A stretch of 59,336 nucleotides of DNA from Clostridia bacterium (GTDB taxonomy: Bacteria > Bacillota > Clostridia > Christensenellales > DTU072). The DNA lies in assembly GCA_017504305.1 (NCBI GenBank), contig JAFVRJ010000013.1, positions 1 through 59,336 on the forward strand. The letters run 5' to 3'. Position 1 is the stretch's first letter; every line of letters starts with the position of its first letter. Positions 52,421 to 59,336 of this stretch are shown in pieces. Under the pieces are notes generated by a model that worked only from the letters and a program-made list of their open reading frames with translations, was not told where the DNA came from and made no database searches. Position numbers and translations under genes: made by a program.

Positions 52421-53385
52421 TAGGCAATTTGTTGAGTGCAAGTAAGGCTTACGCGGAGTTCTATAAGGACGCCCGTGAGCAAAAGCTATCGCACGCTTAT
52501 ATCATAATAGGCGACGATGCTTTAGCTCGCAACGAATATCGCCGTCTTATGGCATCGACGGTACTCTGCCCCCATTTAGGATGCGGTGAGTGCGACACTT
52601 GCAATAAGATTTATAACGACTCACACCTTGGCGTTGAAGTTTATAACCTTGACGGAAAAATGAACGTTAAGGAAGCTGAAAGGCTTATAGAGGAAGCCCA
52701 AAAGTCAAGTTGGGAGGGCGGTCGCAAGCTGTATTTCATCGACAATGCAGATAAACTTTCGCCCCAAGTACAAAACAAGCTTTTAAAGATTTTTGAAGAG
52801 CCCCCAAAGGACTTGATGATAGTTATGATGGCATCAAGCGCCAATTCACTATTACAGACCATCAAGTCGAGGGCAAAAATCAATTATCTTCCGCGTTTTT
52901 CCGCAGAGCAATTATACAACGAGCTTGTTAACGAGGGATACCCTCGCGCTACTGCCGAAACCGCTTCGATGCTTGCGGGAGGTAGCTACGATAGGGCGTT
53001 GAAATTTGCTCAAGACGAGGGTTATAACGAGCAATACGCGGAGTGCTTCAACGTATTGATGGGTTGCAAAAACTCCACGATGGTAGCGGATTATATTTAT
53101 AATCCCATATTCAGTAAGGAAAAGATAGCCCTAACTTTAGAGTTTATTGAAATAATTCTTCGCGACGTAGCGGTAAAGGTATCGGGAGCAAATACTCCGT
53201 ACTATACGCGCAACCGTGATTACGATATAGGTTTAATCGCCGAAGGATTTACCTCCGCATCGGTCGCTATGGCAATACTTGAAGTGGCAACGGCAGAACA
53301 AATGCTTGCTTCTTACGTAAATGCGACCACGGTTGCGGAAAGAGTTCTTTTTAAGATTTTGGAGGCAAAATATAAATGGCAATAG
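52417..53385 (+). CDS. holB: DNA polymerase III delta' subunit-like clamp loader protein
   Basis: 322 residues. AAA+ fold without a working Walker A, as expected for delta', with a zinc module C51-x4-C56-x2-C59-x2-C62 ('CPHLGCGECDTC'), 'FIDNADKLSPQVQNKLLKIFEEPP' and the 'TIKSRAKI' motif at the place of the SRC finger (Cys replaced by Ala). It helps load the sliding clamp. Start overlaps tmk by 4 bases and its end overlaps ricT by 10 bases, so all three are coupled. A second gene for a gamma/tau subunit would be elsewhere. Confidence 0.93.
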   Translation: MIGNLLSASKAYAEFYKDAREQKLSHAYIIIGDDALARNEYRRLMASTVLCPHLGCGECDTCNKIYNDSHLGVEVYNLDGKMNVKEAERLIEEAQKSSWEGGRKLYFIDNADKLSPQVQNKLLKIFEEPPKDLMIVMMASSANSLLQTIKSRAKINYLPRFSAEQLYNELVNEGYPRATAETASMLAGGSYDRALKFAQDEGYNEQYAECFNVLMGCKNSTMVADYIYNPIFSKEKIALTLEFIEIILRDVAVKVSGANTPYYTRNRDYDIGLIAEGFTSASVAMAILEVATAEQMLASYVNATTVAERVLFKILEAKYKWQ

Positions 53386-54221
53386 TAGTTGGAATTAAAT
53401 TTAAGACCAATCAAAAGGTATATTATTTCGATCCGCAAGGGGAGGAGTTCGCAGAGGGCGATAGCGCCATTTTGGAAACTGCTCGCGGTATCGAGTTTGG
53501 TAAAGTCGTTATAGGCAACAAAGAGGTGGACGATAGCGAAATCGTGCCTCCGCTCAAGCCCGTTTTGCGCAAAGCAACGGCTAAAGACGAGGAGCAAAAC
53601 GAGCGCAACTGCGCAGAGCGCGACTATCTTGTTAAGGAAACTATAAATAAGGTAAACGCTCACAATCTTCCCATGAAGATAGTAGATGCAGAATACACCT
53701 TTGATCGTGCTAAAATCATCATTTATTTTACCGCCGAAAACCGTATCGATTTCCGCGAATTGGTAAGAGATCTTGCAGGCTTATTCCATAACCGTATCGA
53801 GCTTCGCCAAATCTATGAAAGAGAGGATATTAAGCTTCGCGGAGCTTTAGCACAATGCGGTCGTCCCTGTTGTTGCACCACCTTCTTGCAAAACTATGAA
53901 AAGGTCAGCATGAAGATGGCAAAATATCAAGGTTTATCCTTAAATCCCACCAAAATCAACGGTTGTTGTGGCAAATTAATGTGCTGTTTACGCTACGAAA
54001 ACGCATATTATCAAGAAATGTCCAAGAAGATGCCCAAGGAAAACTCCACTTGCATGACTCCCGAGGGCGAAGCCACCGTTATGGAAAACGACGCCCTCCG
54101 TCAAGAGGTTAAAGTCAAGATCGTTAACGAAGGTGGCGGTATCATCATTAAGAGATTCCCGCTTGCCGATATTAATGCTAAAAGCATTAAGGTAGCAGAG
54201 GAAAACGACGACGAAGAGTAA
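53376..54221 (+). CDS. ricT: PSP1-domain protein RicT (YaaT)
   Basis: 281 residues. Begins 'VVGIKFKTNQKVYYFDP' and carries the PSP1 domain with the Cys-rich stretch 'LAQCGRPCCCTTFLQNYEKV' and 'INGCCGKLMCCLRYE'. In Bacillus the RicT protein works with RicA and RicF in a complex holding iron-sulfur clusters that adjusts mRNA maturation by RNase Y; the Cys here are those expected for the clusters. GGAGG precedes the ATG, which lies inside the end of holB. A terminator is not obvious; the ferredoxin promoter follows at once. Confidence 0.92.
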   Translation: MAIVVGIKFKTNQKVYYFDPQGEEFAEGDSAILETARGIEFGKVVIGNKEVDDSEIVPPLKPVLRKATAKDEEQNERNCAERDYLVKETINKVNAHNLPMKIVDAEYTFDRAKIIIYFTAENRIDFRELVRDLAGLFHNRIELRQIYEREDIKLRGALAQCGRPCCCTTFLQNYEKVSMKMAKYQGLSLNPTKINGCCGKLMCCLRYENAYYQEMSKKMPKENSTCMTPEGEATVMENDALRQEVKVKIVNEGGGIIIKRFPLADINAKSIKVAEENDDEE

Positions 54222-54228
54222 AATACTA

Positions 54229-54257
54229 TTGACAATCGCATAAGCGTTTGTTAAAAT
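54229..54257 (+). promoter_or_regulatory. Promoter of the ferredoxin gene
   Basis: Consensus TTGACA (54229-54234), 17-base spacer, TAAAAT (54252-54257), 8 bases after the ricT stop. Confidence 0.8.
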
Positions 54258-54296
54258 ATATTAAGTTAAATACATTCACTCAAAGGAGAATTAATT

Positions 54297-54470
54297 ATGG
54301 CATATGTAATCGATAAAGATACTTGTGTAGGTTGCGGAGCATGTGCAGGTACTTGCCCCGTAGAAGCTATCGCAGAAGCTGACGGCGTATACGCTATCGA
54401 CGCAGACGCTTGCCTCGGTTGTGGCGCATGTGCAGATGCTTGCCCCACCGGTGCTATCAGCGAAGAGTAA
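54297..54470 (+). CDS. 2[4Fe-4S] ferredoxin
   Basis: 57 residues. Two clusters: C10-x2-C13-x2-C16-x3-C20-P and C39-x2-C42-x2-C45-x3-C49-P, each binding one 4Fe-4S. It is a small soluble electron carrier of the clostridial type, used for example by pyruvate:ferredoxin oxidoreductase or hydrogenase. AAGGAG precedes the ATG. It stands alone between its own promoter and terminator, the mark of an abundant single-gene transcript, and points to an anaerobic host. Confidence 0.96.
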   Translation: MAYVIDKDTCVGCGACAGTCPVEAIAEADGVYAIDADACLGCGACADACPTGAISEE

Positions 54471-54486
54471 TCTAATAGCAAAACAT

Positions 54487-54516
54487 AAAGAGTGGCGGAT
54501 GCCACTCTTTTGTTTT
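54487..54516 (+). terminator. Intrinsic terminator of the ferredoxin gene
   Basis: Perfect stem AAAGAGTGGC / GCCACTCTTT (54487-54496 with 54501-54510), loop GGAT, T-rich tail. Confidence 0.92.
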
Positions 54517-54545
54517 CTAAAAGGCATGAGCCTTTAGGAGGAAGT

Positions 54546-55100
54546 ATGGTTATACGTAAATACCAACCAAAAGACTTCGAGAACATGCGCAAAATTTGCT
54601 TCGAAACCTCATCGGGCTTTGATTCCGATAGGGGCAAGCAGGCGCTTTACGCAATGTACTGCGACTATTACGTTTTGGAAGAACCCGATACCTGCTTTGT
54701 CGCAGCAAACGATAACGACGAGGCAATAGGGTACGTTATTTGTGCGCCCGATCAAGAGCGTTACAACAAGATATTCCATCAAAAATACGATCCCATAGTT
54801 AAAAAGGCAAGTTTTTCCCGTTGGTTAATGCACCGTTTGGGCAACATGATGAGCAAAAAGGTATCTAAACTTTACCCTGCTCACTTGCATATCGATATTT
54901 TGCCCGAAGGTCAAAGACAGGGGCTCGGCCACCGCTTGGTTGATGCTTTAATTTTAGACCTTAAGCAAAAGGGCGTTAAGGGAGTATATCTCGTATGTGG
55001 AGCCGGCAACAAAAAGGGCGTTAACTTCTATCGAAAGTATGGCTTCAAAGAGTTTTCCAACGCTTTTGGTTCGGTAACCTTCGTGATGGATATAGATTAA
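54546..55100 (+). CDS. GNAT family acetyltransferase
   Basis: 184 residues. N-terminal 'VIRKYQPKDFENMRKICFETS', the acetyl-CoA loop 'LPEGQRQGLGHRLVDALILDL' and the C-terminal 'GAGNKKGVNFYRKYGFKEF' are standard for GNAT enzymes. The acceptor (small molecule or protein N-terminus) is not identifiable. AGGAGG precedes the ATG at 54546. It has no promoter of its own visible; it sits 30 bases after the ferredoxin terminator and may depend on read-through. Confidence 0.85.
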   Translation: MVIRKYQPKDFENMRKICFETSSGFDSDRGKQALYAMYCDYYVLEEPDTCFVAANDNDEAIGYVICAPDQERYNKIFHQKYDPIVKKASFSRWLMHRLGNMMSKKVSKLYPAHLHIDILPEGQRQGLGHRLVDALILDLKQKGVKGVYLVCGAGNKKGVNFYRKYGFKEFSNAFGSVTFVMDID

Positions 55101-55102
55101 CC

Positions 55103-55131
55103 TTGACTTTACGCACGCGTGCGTTTAAAAT
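55103..55131 (+). promoter_or_regulatory. Promoter of the split transketolase operon
   Basis: TTGACT (55103-55108), 17-base spacer, TAAAAT (55126-55131). The spacer contains the perfect palindrome ACGCACGCGTGCGT (55111-55124), which could also be an operator. Confidence 0.72.
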
Positions 55132-55161
55132 GTACGTAAAGCAAAATTATTAGGAGAAATT

Positions 55162-55980
55162 ATGACGAACGTAGACCTTAAACAGTTTGCAAAAGAAATA
55201 AGGGTAAACATCCTTGAGTGCATAGGCTCTTTGGGAGTCGGTCATATAGGGGGATGCCTTTCGATAGCCGATCTTTTGGCCGTTTTATACGGCAAGCACC
55301 TCAATTACGACCCCAAAAATCCTAAAATGGAAGGTCGTGATAGACTTGTTTGCTCCAAAGGCCACGCCGGCCCCGCTATCTATGCAGTTTTGGCAGAAGT
55401 AGGATTCTTTTCTAAAGAGGTTTTAAAAACCCTCAACCAAGGCGGAACCACTCTCCCCAGCCACTGCGATATGAACAAAACCCCCGGCGTTGATATGACG
55501 GCAGGTTCATTGGGACAAGGATTTAGCTGTGCGGTTGGTTGTGCAATCGGCTCCAGACTCAAAAAGGACGGCGCAACCATATATGCAATAATCGGCGACG
55601 GCGAAAGTCAAGAAGGGCAAATTTGGGAAGCCGCTATGTACGCAGGACACTCCAAGCTTGATAACCTTATCGCGTTTACCGACTATAACAAAATGCAACT
55701 CGATAACTACGTTGCAAACATTTGCGATCTCAATCCTCTCGATAAGAAATGGGAGGCTTTCGGATGGAAGGTTTGGACGGTTGACGGCAACGACGTCGAT
55801 GCGTTAGACACCGCTATCACCGAAGCAAAAGCACATAAAGGTCAACCCAAAATGATCATTATGAACACCGTTAAGGGTAAGGGCGTAAGTTACTGCGAAG
55901 CTGCTCTTGTTGGTAGCCACTCAATGTCGGTTAGCCCCGAAGCCAAAATCCAAGGCATAAAGGAAGTAAGAGGTGAATAA
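55162..55980 (+). CDS. Transketolase, N-terminal subunit
   Basis: 272 residues. Thiamine-diphosphate binding half: 'GSLGVGHIGGCLSIADLLAVLYG', 'LVCSKGHAGPAIYA', 'DMTAGSLGQGFSCAVG' and 'AIIGDGESQEGQIWEA...DYNKMQLDN' (GDG...N cofactor motif). Together with the next gene it rebuilds a full transketolase, moving two-carbon units in the non-oxidative pentose phosphate path. The split form is common in Firmicutes and archaea. The ATG follows AGGAG. Its stop codon lies 1 base before the start of the second subunit. Confidence 0.94.
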   Translation: MTNVDLKQFAKEIRVNILECIGSLGVGHIGGCLSIADLLAVLYGKHLNYDPKNPKMEGRDRLVCSKGHAGPAIYAVLAEVGFFSKEVLKTLNQGGTTLPSHCDMNKTPGVDMTAGSLGQGFSCAVGCAIGSRLKKDGATIYAIIGDGESQEGQIWEAAMYAGHSKLDNLIAFTDYNKMQLDNYVANICDLNPLDKKWEAFGWKVWTVDGNDVDALDTAITEAKAHKGQPKMIIMNTVKGKGVSYCEAALVGSHSMSVSPEAKIQGIKEVRGE

Positions 55981-55981
55981 T

Positions 55982-56926
55982 ATGCAAATTACCGAAAAAA
56001 CCTTAATGAAAGAAGTTTTAGTAGACCACCTCCGCAACGTTTTGGCAAACGATCCTCAAGTAGTATTGCTTGATGCCGACCTTGCAAAGTGCGCAGGAAC
56101 TAACGTTTTATACGGCGAATTCCCCGATAGATGCTTGGACGTAGGTATCGCCGAAGCTAATATGGCATCGATGGCGGCAGGTCTTTCGAGTTATGGTTTT
56201 AAACCTTATATCAGCTCGTTTGCTCCCTTTGCAACCCGTCGTATGGCAGACCAAATTATGATTTCCATCTGCTACGCTCAACAAAACGTCAAGATTATCG
56301 GTACCGATCCCGGAATCGCAGCCGAGCTTAACGGCGGAACGCACATGGCTCTTGAAGATATCGGCATGCTCCGCTCCATACCCAACATTTTGATATACGA
56401 GCCCACCGATGCGATGGAATTATACAAAGCGCTTCCGCAAATTCACGCATATCCTTATCCTTGTTACGTCAGAACTCATCGCAAGAGCCCCGCACTTTTA
56501 ACCAAAGAAAGCGACGAAGTCAATATTTTGAAAGCTCGCGTTATGAAGGAAGGCTCCGACGTTACCATCGTAGCAAGCGGAATTATGGTTGAAACCGCTA
56601 TGCAAGCAGCGGCACAATTAAAAGAAGAGGGCATCAGTGTAGAAGTAGTATGTTGCCCCACCATAAAACCGATCGACGTCGAAACCATCGTAGCTTCCGC
56701 AAAGAAGACCGGCGCCGTAGTAACCGCTGAAAACCACAACGTTATGGGCGCGTTACGTAGTGCCGTTTGCGAAACCCTTTCCGAAAACTATCCCGTTCCC
56801 GTCGAATCCGTAGGCGTTAAAGAAAAGTTTGGCGAAGTAGGCAAAGTTCCTTATCTCCGCAAGGCGATGAATATGGACGTAGAGGACGTTGTTGGTGCTG
56901 TAAAAGCAGTTATCGCGCGCAAGTAA
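55982..56926 (+). CDS. Transketolase, C-terminal subunit
   Basis: 314 residues. Pyrimidine-binding half with 'FPDRCLDVGIAEANMASMAAGLSSYG' (the catalytic Glu in GIAEANM), 'PYISSFAPFATRRMADQI' and a C-terminal transketolase domain 'VTIVASGIMVETAMQAAAQL'. I choose ATG 55982, 5 bases after AGAGGTG; a GTG at 55973 falls in that ribosome site and would overlap the first subunit. Ends inside the outer arm of repeat element E9. Confidence 0.93.
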   Translation: MQITEKTLMKEVLVDHLRNVLANDPQVVLLDADLAKCAGTNVLYGEFPDRCLDVGIAEANMASMAAGLSSYGFKPYISSFAPFATRRMADQIMISICYAQQNVKIIGTDPGIAAELNGGTHMALEDIGMLRSIPNILIYEPTDAMELYKALPQIHAYPYPCYVRTHRKSPALLTKESDEVNILKARVMKEGSDVTIVASGIMVETAMQAAAQLKEEGISVEVVCCPTIKPIDVETIVASAKKTGAVVTAENHNVMGALRSAVCETLSENYPVPVESVGVKEKFGEVGKVPYLRKAMNMDVEDVVGAVKAVIARK

Positions 56927-57046
56927 GCCACGTTTTAGCGATATACTTCACAAAATATAATCCCCCGGCTGGTCACGTACGTAATAGTACGCTCCCATTG
57001 GGGGATTTTTATTTTTGATTGACTATCATCTAAACCATATGGCTTA
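56924..57046 (+). repeat. Dispersed nested-hairpin element, copy E9
   Basis: Outer arms TAAGCCA (56924-56930, containing the transketolase stop codon) and TGGCTTA (57040-57046). Box TTTTAGCGATATACTTCAC at 56933, identical to E2. Middle stem AATCCCCC / GGGGGATT (56959-56966 with 57000-57007) with T-run. Inner stem CGTAC / GTACG (56976-56980 with 56987-56991), joints TGGTCA and CTCCC. Confidence 0.86.
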
Positions 57047-57080
57047 TGTGCCGTAGCATAGGATTAAACGTTAGACGAAT

Positions 57081-57112
57081 AAAAAAAGCACCCCATAGTA
57101 GGGTGCTTAATT
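57081..57112 (-). terminator. Terminator of the minus-strand lipoprotein gene
   Basis: AAGCACCC / GGGTGCTT (57086-57093 with 57101-57108) with an A-run at 57081-57087, which is the U-tail on the minus strand. Confidence 0.88.
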
Positions 57113-57130
57113 TATGATGTAATGCGCTTA

Positions 57131-57541
57131 TTAGCCAGCAGCTTTAACGCCTGCTTCAGTACCTGCATATACAACTTTGCCACTCTTGCCGATCTTCTTG
57201 CCTTCTTTTTCGTCGTCATCGAGTTCGTCGAAATCAGCTTTTATATCTGCATAGTATGCTTTTGCATCGTCAGCATCGTTGAAGTATAAGATAGCTACGG
57301 ATTCGGTGCCAGCGGTGGAAATAAGGGTACCGGTTACCATTGCTACACAACCTTCTGCGGTAGCTTCGAGTCCGAGTTTAACGCCGGTGCCGTCGCTTGC
57401 CTTAACGTTGGTTACGATATAACCTGCTTCTTCAAGATTTGCTGCTGCCTTATCAGGATCTGCGGGTACGCATGCTACGAGAGCTAAAGTGAGTACTGCT
57501 ACGAGAGCAATAACTGCAGTAATAGAAATAACTTTCTTCAT
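57131..57541 (-). CDS. Small lipoprotein of unknown function
   Basis: 136 residues. Lipoprotein signal 'VIALVAVLTLALVAC' with the modified Cys24, then an acidic soluble domain ('YFNDADDAKAYYADIKADFDELDDDEKEGKKIGKSGKVVYAGTEAGVKAA') of about 110 residues. I do not recognise the domain. GGAGG precedes the ATG. It has its own promoter and terminator and strongly biased codons, so it is probably abundant. No partner gene is near; mnmA upstream on the same strand is functionally unrelated. Confidence 0.78.
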   Translation of the reverse strand: MKKVISITAVIALVAVLTLALVACVPADPDKAAANLEEAGYIVTNVKASDGTGVKLGLEATAEGCVAMVTGTLISTAGTESVAILYFNDADDAKAYYADIKADFDELDDDEKEGKKIGKSGKVVYAGTEAGVKAAG

Positions 57542-57587
57542 TTTTGCCTCCTAATTATTTAGGGGATTCCCCCTTGGAATATATTAT

Positions 57588-57615
57588 ATTATAACACGAC
57601 TTAATAAAAATGCAA
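57588..57615 (-). promoter_or_regulatory. Promoter of the small lipoprotein gene
   Basis: Minus strand TTGCAT (57615-57610), 16-base spacer ending in TGT, TATAAT (57593-57588). The leader holds a short GGGGGAAT/ATTCCCC-like palindrome. Confidence 0.65.
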
Positions 57616-57633
57616 TAGTGTTTTTTCAAGTGA

Positions 57634-58701
57634 CTATCTAATTTTGCCACCGCCCAAACAGGTCCTTCCATCGTACAGTACCGCGTATTGTCCACTCGTT
57701 ACCGCTCTTACCGGTGTATCTGCGACGATTTTGACGTCTTTTCCGTCGGGATAGGCGGTTGCTTCCATCAGTTTTTCGCGGTGACGGGTGCGTAAAAGAA
57801 CACGTTTTCCGCTTTCAATCGGATCACAAATATAGTTGAAGTCTTCGGCAACAAGTTCTTTTGTAAACAGCTCGTCACACTCGCCTTGGTTTACGTATAA
57901 AATGTTTTTATGTACGTCTTTTTTAACGATATAGTAGGGAGCATCGTTTTTTTCGCCCTTTACTCCGCCAAGCCCAAAGCCTTTGCGTTGACCAATCGTA
58001 TAATAGAAGACTCCGTCGTGTTCGCCAATCTGTCTGCCGTCGAGAGTGCAGATTTTGCCTTTCTGCATGGGTAAATAGCTCTTTAGGAATTTCCTAAAAT
58101 CTCTTTCCCCTATAAAACATATGCCGGTCGAATCCTTTTTGTTAGCGGTTACAAGACCGTTTTCTTCAGCAATTTTTCTGACGGTCGGCTTATCGATGTC
58201 TGTTAGCGGGAATATTACGTTGGAAATTTGCTCTTGTGTAAGTTGGTTTAGAAAATAGGTTTGATCTTTGTTTTCGTCAAGCGCACGGATAAGGTAGGTT
58301 TTATCACCCTTTCTTTCTACGCCTGCATAGTGGCCTGTCGCTACGTAGTCGGCACCGATTTTTTTGGCGTATTCACGGAAGGGCCCGAACTTGATTTCAA
58401 CGTTGCATAATACGTCCGGATTGGGCGTTCTGCCCGCTTTGTATTCCGAAAGAAAGAGTTTGAATACCCTATCTTGATATTCCTTTGACAAATCGATGGT
58501 GTAGTAGGGGATGTCTAATAATGAAGCAACTTTGCGTACGTCGGAATAATCTTCTTCCGCCGTGCAACAACCGTTGTCGTCCTCTTCATGCCAGTTGCGC
58601 ATAAAAAGTCCGAGTACGTCGTAGCCCGCCTCTTTGAGAAGAAGCGCCGCAACCGAGGAATCTACTCCTCCGCTCATACCGATGACTACCTTTTTTTTCA
58701 T
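57634..58701 (-). CDS. mnmA: tRNA 2-thiouridylase MnmA
   Basis: 355 residues. PP-loop MSGGVDSS (9-16), catalytic Cys99 in 'NPDVLCNVEIKF' and Cys195 in 'STGICFIGERDFRKF', and the C-terminal beta-barrel ending 'VRAVTSGQYAVLYDGRTCLGGGKI'. It puts sulfur on U34 of tRNAs for Lys, Glu and Gln. The ATG at 58701 is 12 bases after AAGGA. No IscS gene is adjacent. Confidence 0.95.
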   Translation of the reverse strand: MKKKVVIGMSGGVDSSVAALLLKEAGYDVLGLFMRNWHEEDDNGCCTAEEDYSDVRKVASLLDIPYYTIDLSKEYQDRVFKLFLSEYKAGRTPNPDVLCNVEIKFGPFREYAKKIGADYVATGHYAGVERKGDKTYLIRALDENKDQTYFLNQLTQEQISNVIFPLTDIDKPTVRKIAEENGLVTANKKDSTGICFIGERDFRKFLKSYLPMQKGKICTLDGRQIGEHDGVFYYTIGQRKGFGLGGVKGEKNDAPYYIVKKDVHKNILYVNQGECDELFTKELVAEDFNYICDPIESGKRVLLRTRHREKLMEATAYPDGKDVKIVADTPVRAVTSGQYAVLYDGRTCLGGGKIR

Positions 58702-58723
58702 ATATTATACATATCCTTATATA

Positions 58724-58752
58724 TATTTACGCGTGCGTGCGCGCACACGCAA
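58724..58752 (-). promoter_or_regulatory. Promoter of mnmA
   Basis: Minus strand TTGCGT (58752-58747), 17-base spacer GTGCGCGCACGCACGCG, TAAATA (58729-58724). The whole spacer is alternating purine-pyrimidine, the most extreme of the CG-rich spacers. Confidence 0.55.
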
Positions 58753-58854
58753 GAGATTTTATGCAATTGTGTTATAAATTAAAGCACGCCCCAATATATT
58801 GTTATACAAAAAAATAACTTAAATATTTTTGTAAATAAAATGGTTATCGTACCC

Positions 58855-58897
58855 TTGACAAAGGGGAATTAATTGATTATTATGGAATTCCCCTTTG
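58855..58897 (+). promoter_or_regulatory. Inverted repeat with promoter-like boxes next to the tRNA gene
   Basis: Perfect 12-base inverted repeat CAAAGGGGAATT / AATTCCCCTTTG (58859-58870 with 58886-58897). On the minus strand it can end the tRNA transcript, though without a clear U-run. On the plus strand TTGACA (58855-58860), 17 bases, TATTAT (58878-58883) form a promoter that would read antisense through the tRNA. The rest of 58753-58858 is AT-rich without other signals. Confidence 0.5.
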
Positions 58898-58900
58898 CAG

Positions 58901-58977
58901 TGGCGTACCCGAAAGGAGTCGAACCTTCCACCTTGAGAGTCGGAGTCTCACGCTCTATCCAACTGAGCTACGGGTAC
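58901..58977 (-). tRNA. tRNA-Arg, anticodon CCG
   Basis: 77 bases with 3' CCA encoded. Acceptor stem GTACCCG / CGGGTAC, D-arm GCTC...GAGC, anticodon stem TGAGA / TCTCA with loop CTCCGAC (anticodon CCG, reading the codon CGG), T-arm GAAGG / CCTTT with TTCGACT loop, discriminator G. All stems pair, with one G:U in the T-stem. Confidence 0.95.
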
Positions 58978-58988
58978 ATACTAAATAT

Positions 58989-59017
58989 AGTATAATCTAA
59001 AAAGAGGGTTGTGTAAA
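58989..59017 (-). promoter_or_regulatory. Promoter of tRNA-Arg
   Basis: Minus strand TTTACA (59017-59012), 17-base spacer, TATACT (58994-58989), 12 bases before the mature tRNA. Confidence 0.75.
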
Positions 59018-59088
59018 CAAAAAAAAGAAACTTGAAAATGCCTTATAAATAGTTTCAAAAATTTATCAAAAAATTTATTAAAATTTGG

Positions 59089-59117
59089 TTGACAAAAGTT
59101 TTTGAACACTATATTAT
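59089..59117 (+). promoter_or_regulatory. rrn: rRNA operon promoter
   Basis: TTGACA (59089-59094), 17-base spacer, TATTAT (59112-59117), preceded by an A/T-rich stretch (59053-59086) that looks like an UP element. Drives the 16S gene at the window end. Confidence 0.85.
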
Positions 59118-59300
59118 ATAAGGGCTGTCCTGAGTGGGCAGCTTAAATGTACCTTGAAAATTGAACAGACAGTAAGAAGCGAGAATTAAACTGTGTAAAA
59201 CACATAAAGGTCCTCGTAAGAGGACAGTTAATTTTTTTGAGAATTAAATGCTTCAATTTTTTACGCTAGTAGAAAGAAAAAGAAGTTTTAAGCTAAGATT
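59118..59300 (+). other. rRNA operon leader
   Basis: Holds 'CCTTGAAAATTGAACAGAC' (59153-59171), common before rRNA genes in Firmicutes, and a hairpin GTCCTC / GAGGAC (59210-59215 with 59220-59225) followed by a T-run to 59238. GAGAATTAAA is directly repeated (59181 and 59239). AATTAAACTGT upstream can pair with ACAGTTAATT downstream of the small hairpin. Probably a processing or antitermination leader. No gene lies in 58978-59300. Confidence 0.6.
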
Positions 59301-59336
59301 GAACTAAAGAGTTTGATCCTGGCTCAGGACGAACGC
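59301..59336 (+). rRNA. rrs: 16S ribosomal RNA, 5' end only
   Basis: AGAGTTTGATCCTGGCTCAG (59308-59327) is the universal 16S 5' sequence, followed by GACGAACGC at the window edge. The mature 5' end is placed about 7 bases earlier by analogy and is approximate. The gene runs off the window. Confidence 0.95.

Noticed and set aside
52417..53385. Loss of Walker A in holB as a defect
   Set aside because: Delta' subunits normally lack a working Walker A, so this is expected.

Overview
The window looks like chromosomal DNA of a Gram-positive (monoderm) member of the Bacillota, most probably a gut-type Clostridia. Evidence: strong AGGAGG ribosome sites, TTGACA/TATAAT promoters with 17-base spacers, U-tailed terminators, DnaD- and DnaI-type replication loaders, the tmk-holB-ricT block typical of Firmicutes, VanW and VanZ proteins, lipoprotein signals and split transketolase. 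The clostridial placement is inference. No prophage, insertion sequence, integrase or CRISPR array is visible.

Layout. 1-1150: end of a sugar ABC solute-binding protein and a small membrane protein. 1423-7215: a MacB-like ABC exporter fusion, a GH78 glycosidase and VanZ. 7381-13866: an operon of an esterase-like protein, a GH31 glycosidase and mfd. 13979-20858: a PrsA-like lipoprotein, a small Cys protein, DUF92, a shortened GuaA, PAP2 and DUF1846. 21193-30005: an oxidoreductase opposite tilS-hpt-cca, then VanW, a phosphohexomutase, and an ACT/UPF0210 pair. 30167-38710: a partial myo-inositol operon (GPH transporter, iolB, iolD, iolE, iolG) with a phospholipase C-like protein and a flavoprotein. 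39312-44211 (minus): a small membrane protein, oligo-1,6-glucosidase, PC4-like protein, dnaI-like and dnaD-like genes. 44450-54221: a Rad50/SbcC-shaped protein with ruined ATPase motifs, QueT, greA, lysS, a decarboxylase, tmk, holB and ricT. 54297-58701: ferredoxin, acetyltransferase, split transketolase, lipoprotein and mnmA. 58901-59336: tRNA-Arg(CCG) and the promoter, leader and first bases of an rRNA operon.

The metabolic theme is sugar scavenging: GH78, GH31 and GH13 enzymes, ABC and GPH transport, inositol catabolism, hexose-phosphate mutase and transketolase, mixed with housekeeping replication, tRNA and nucleotide genes.

The most unusual content is non-coding. A family of about eight to nine intergenic elements (4039-4158, 20855-20981, 20990-21083, 21098-21167, 38707-38879, 38895-39005, 39021-39130, 39140-39233, 56924-57046) sits just after plus-strand genes, always in the same orientation. 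Each is a nested hairpin: an inner short stem, a terminator-like middle stem, and in four copies an outer stem whose left arm touches the stop codon of the preceding gene. Sequences of all three stems differ between copies while pairing is kept, and the single-stranded joints (GGTCA, CTCC) are conserved. Other points of interest are a GMP synthase that has lost its glutaminase site, the Rad50-like pseudo-ATPase with a possible leader peptide, two apparently leaderless operons, and promoter spacers made of alternating CG-rich sequence.
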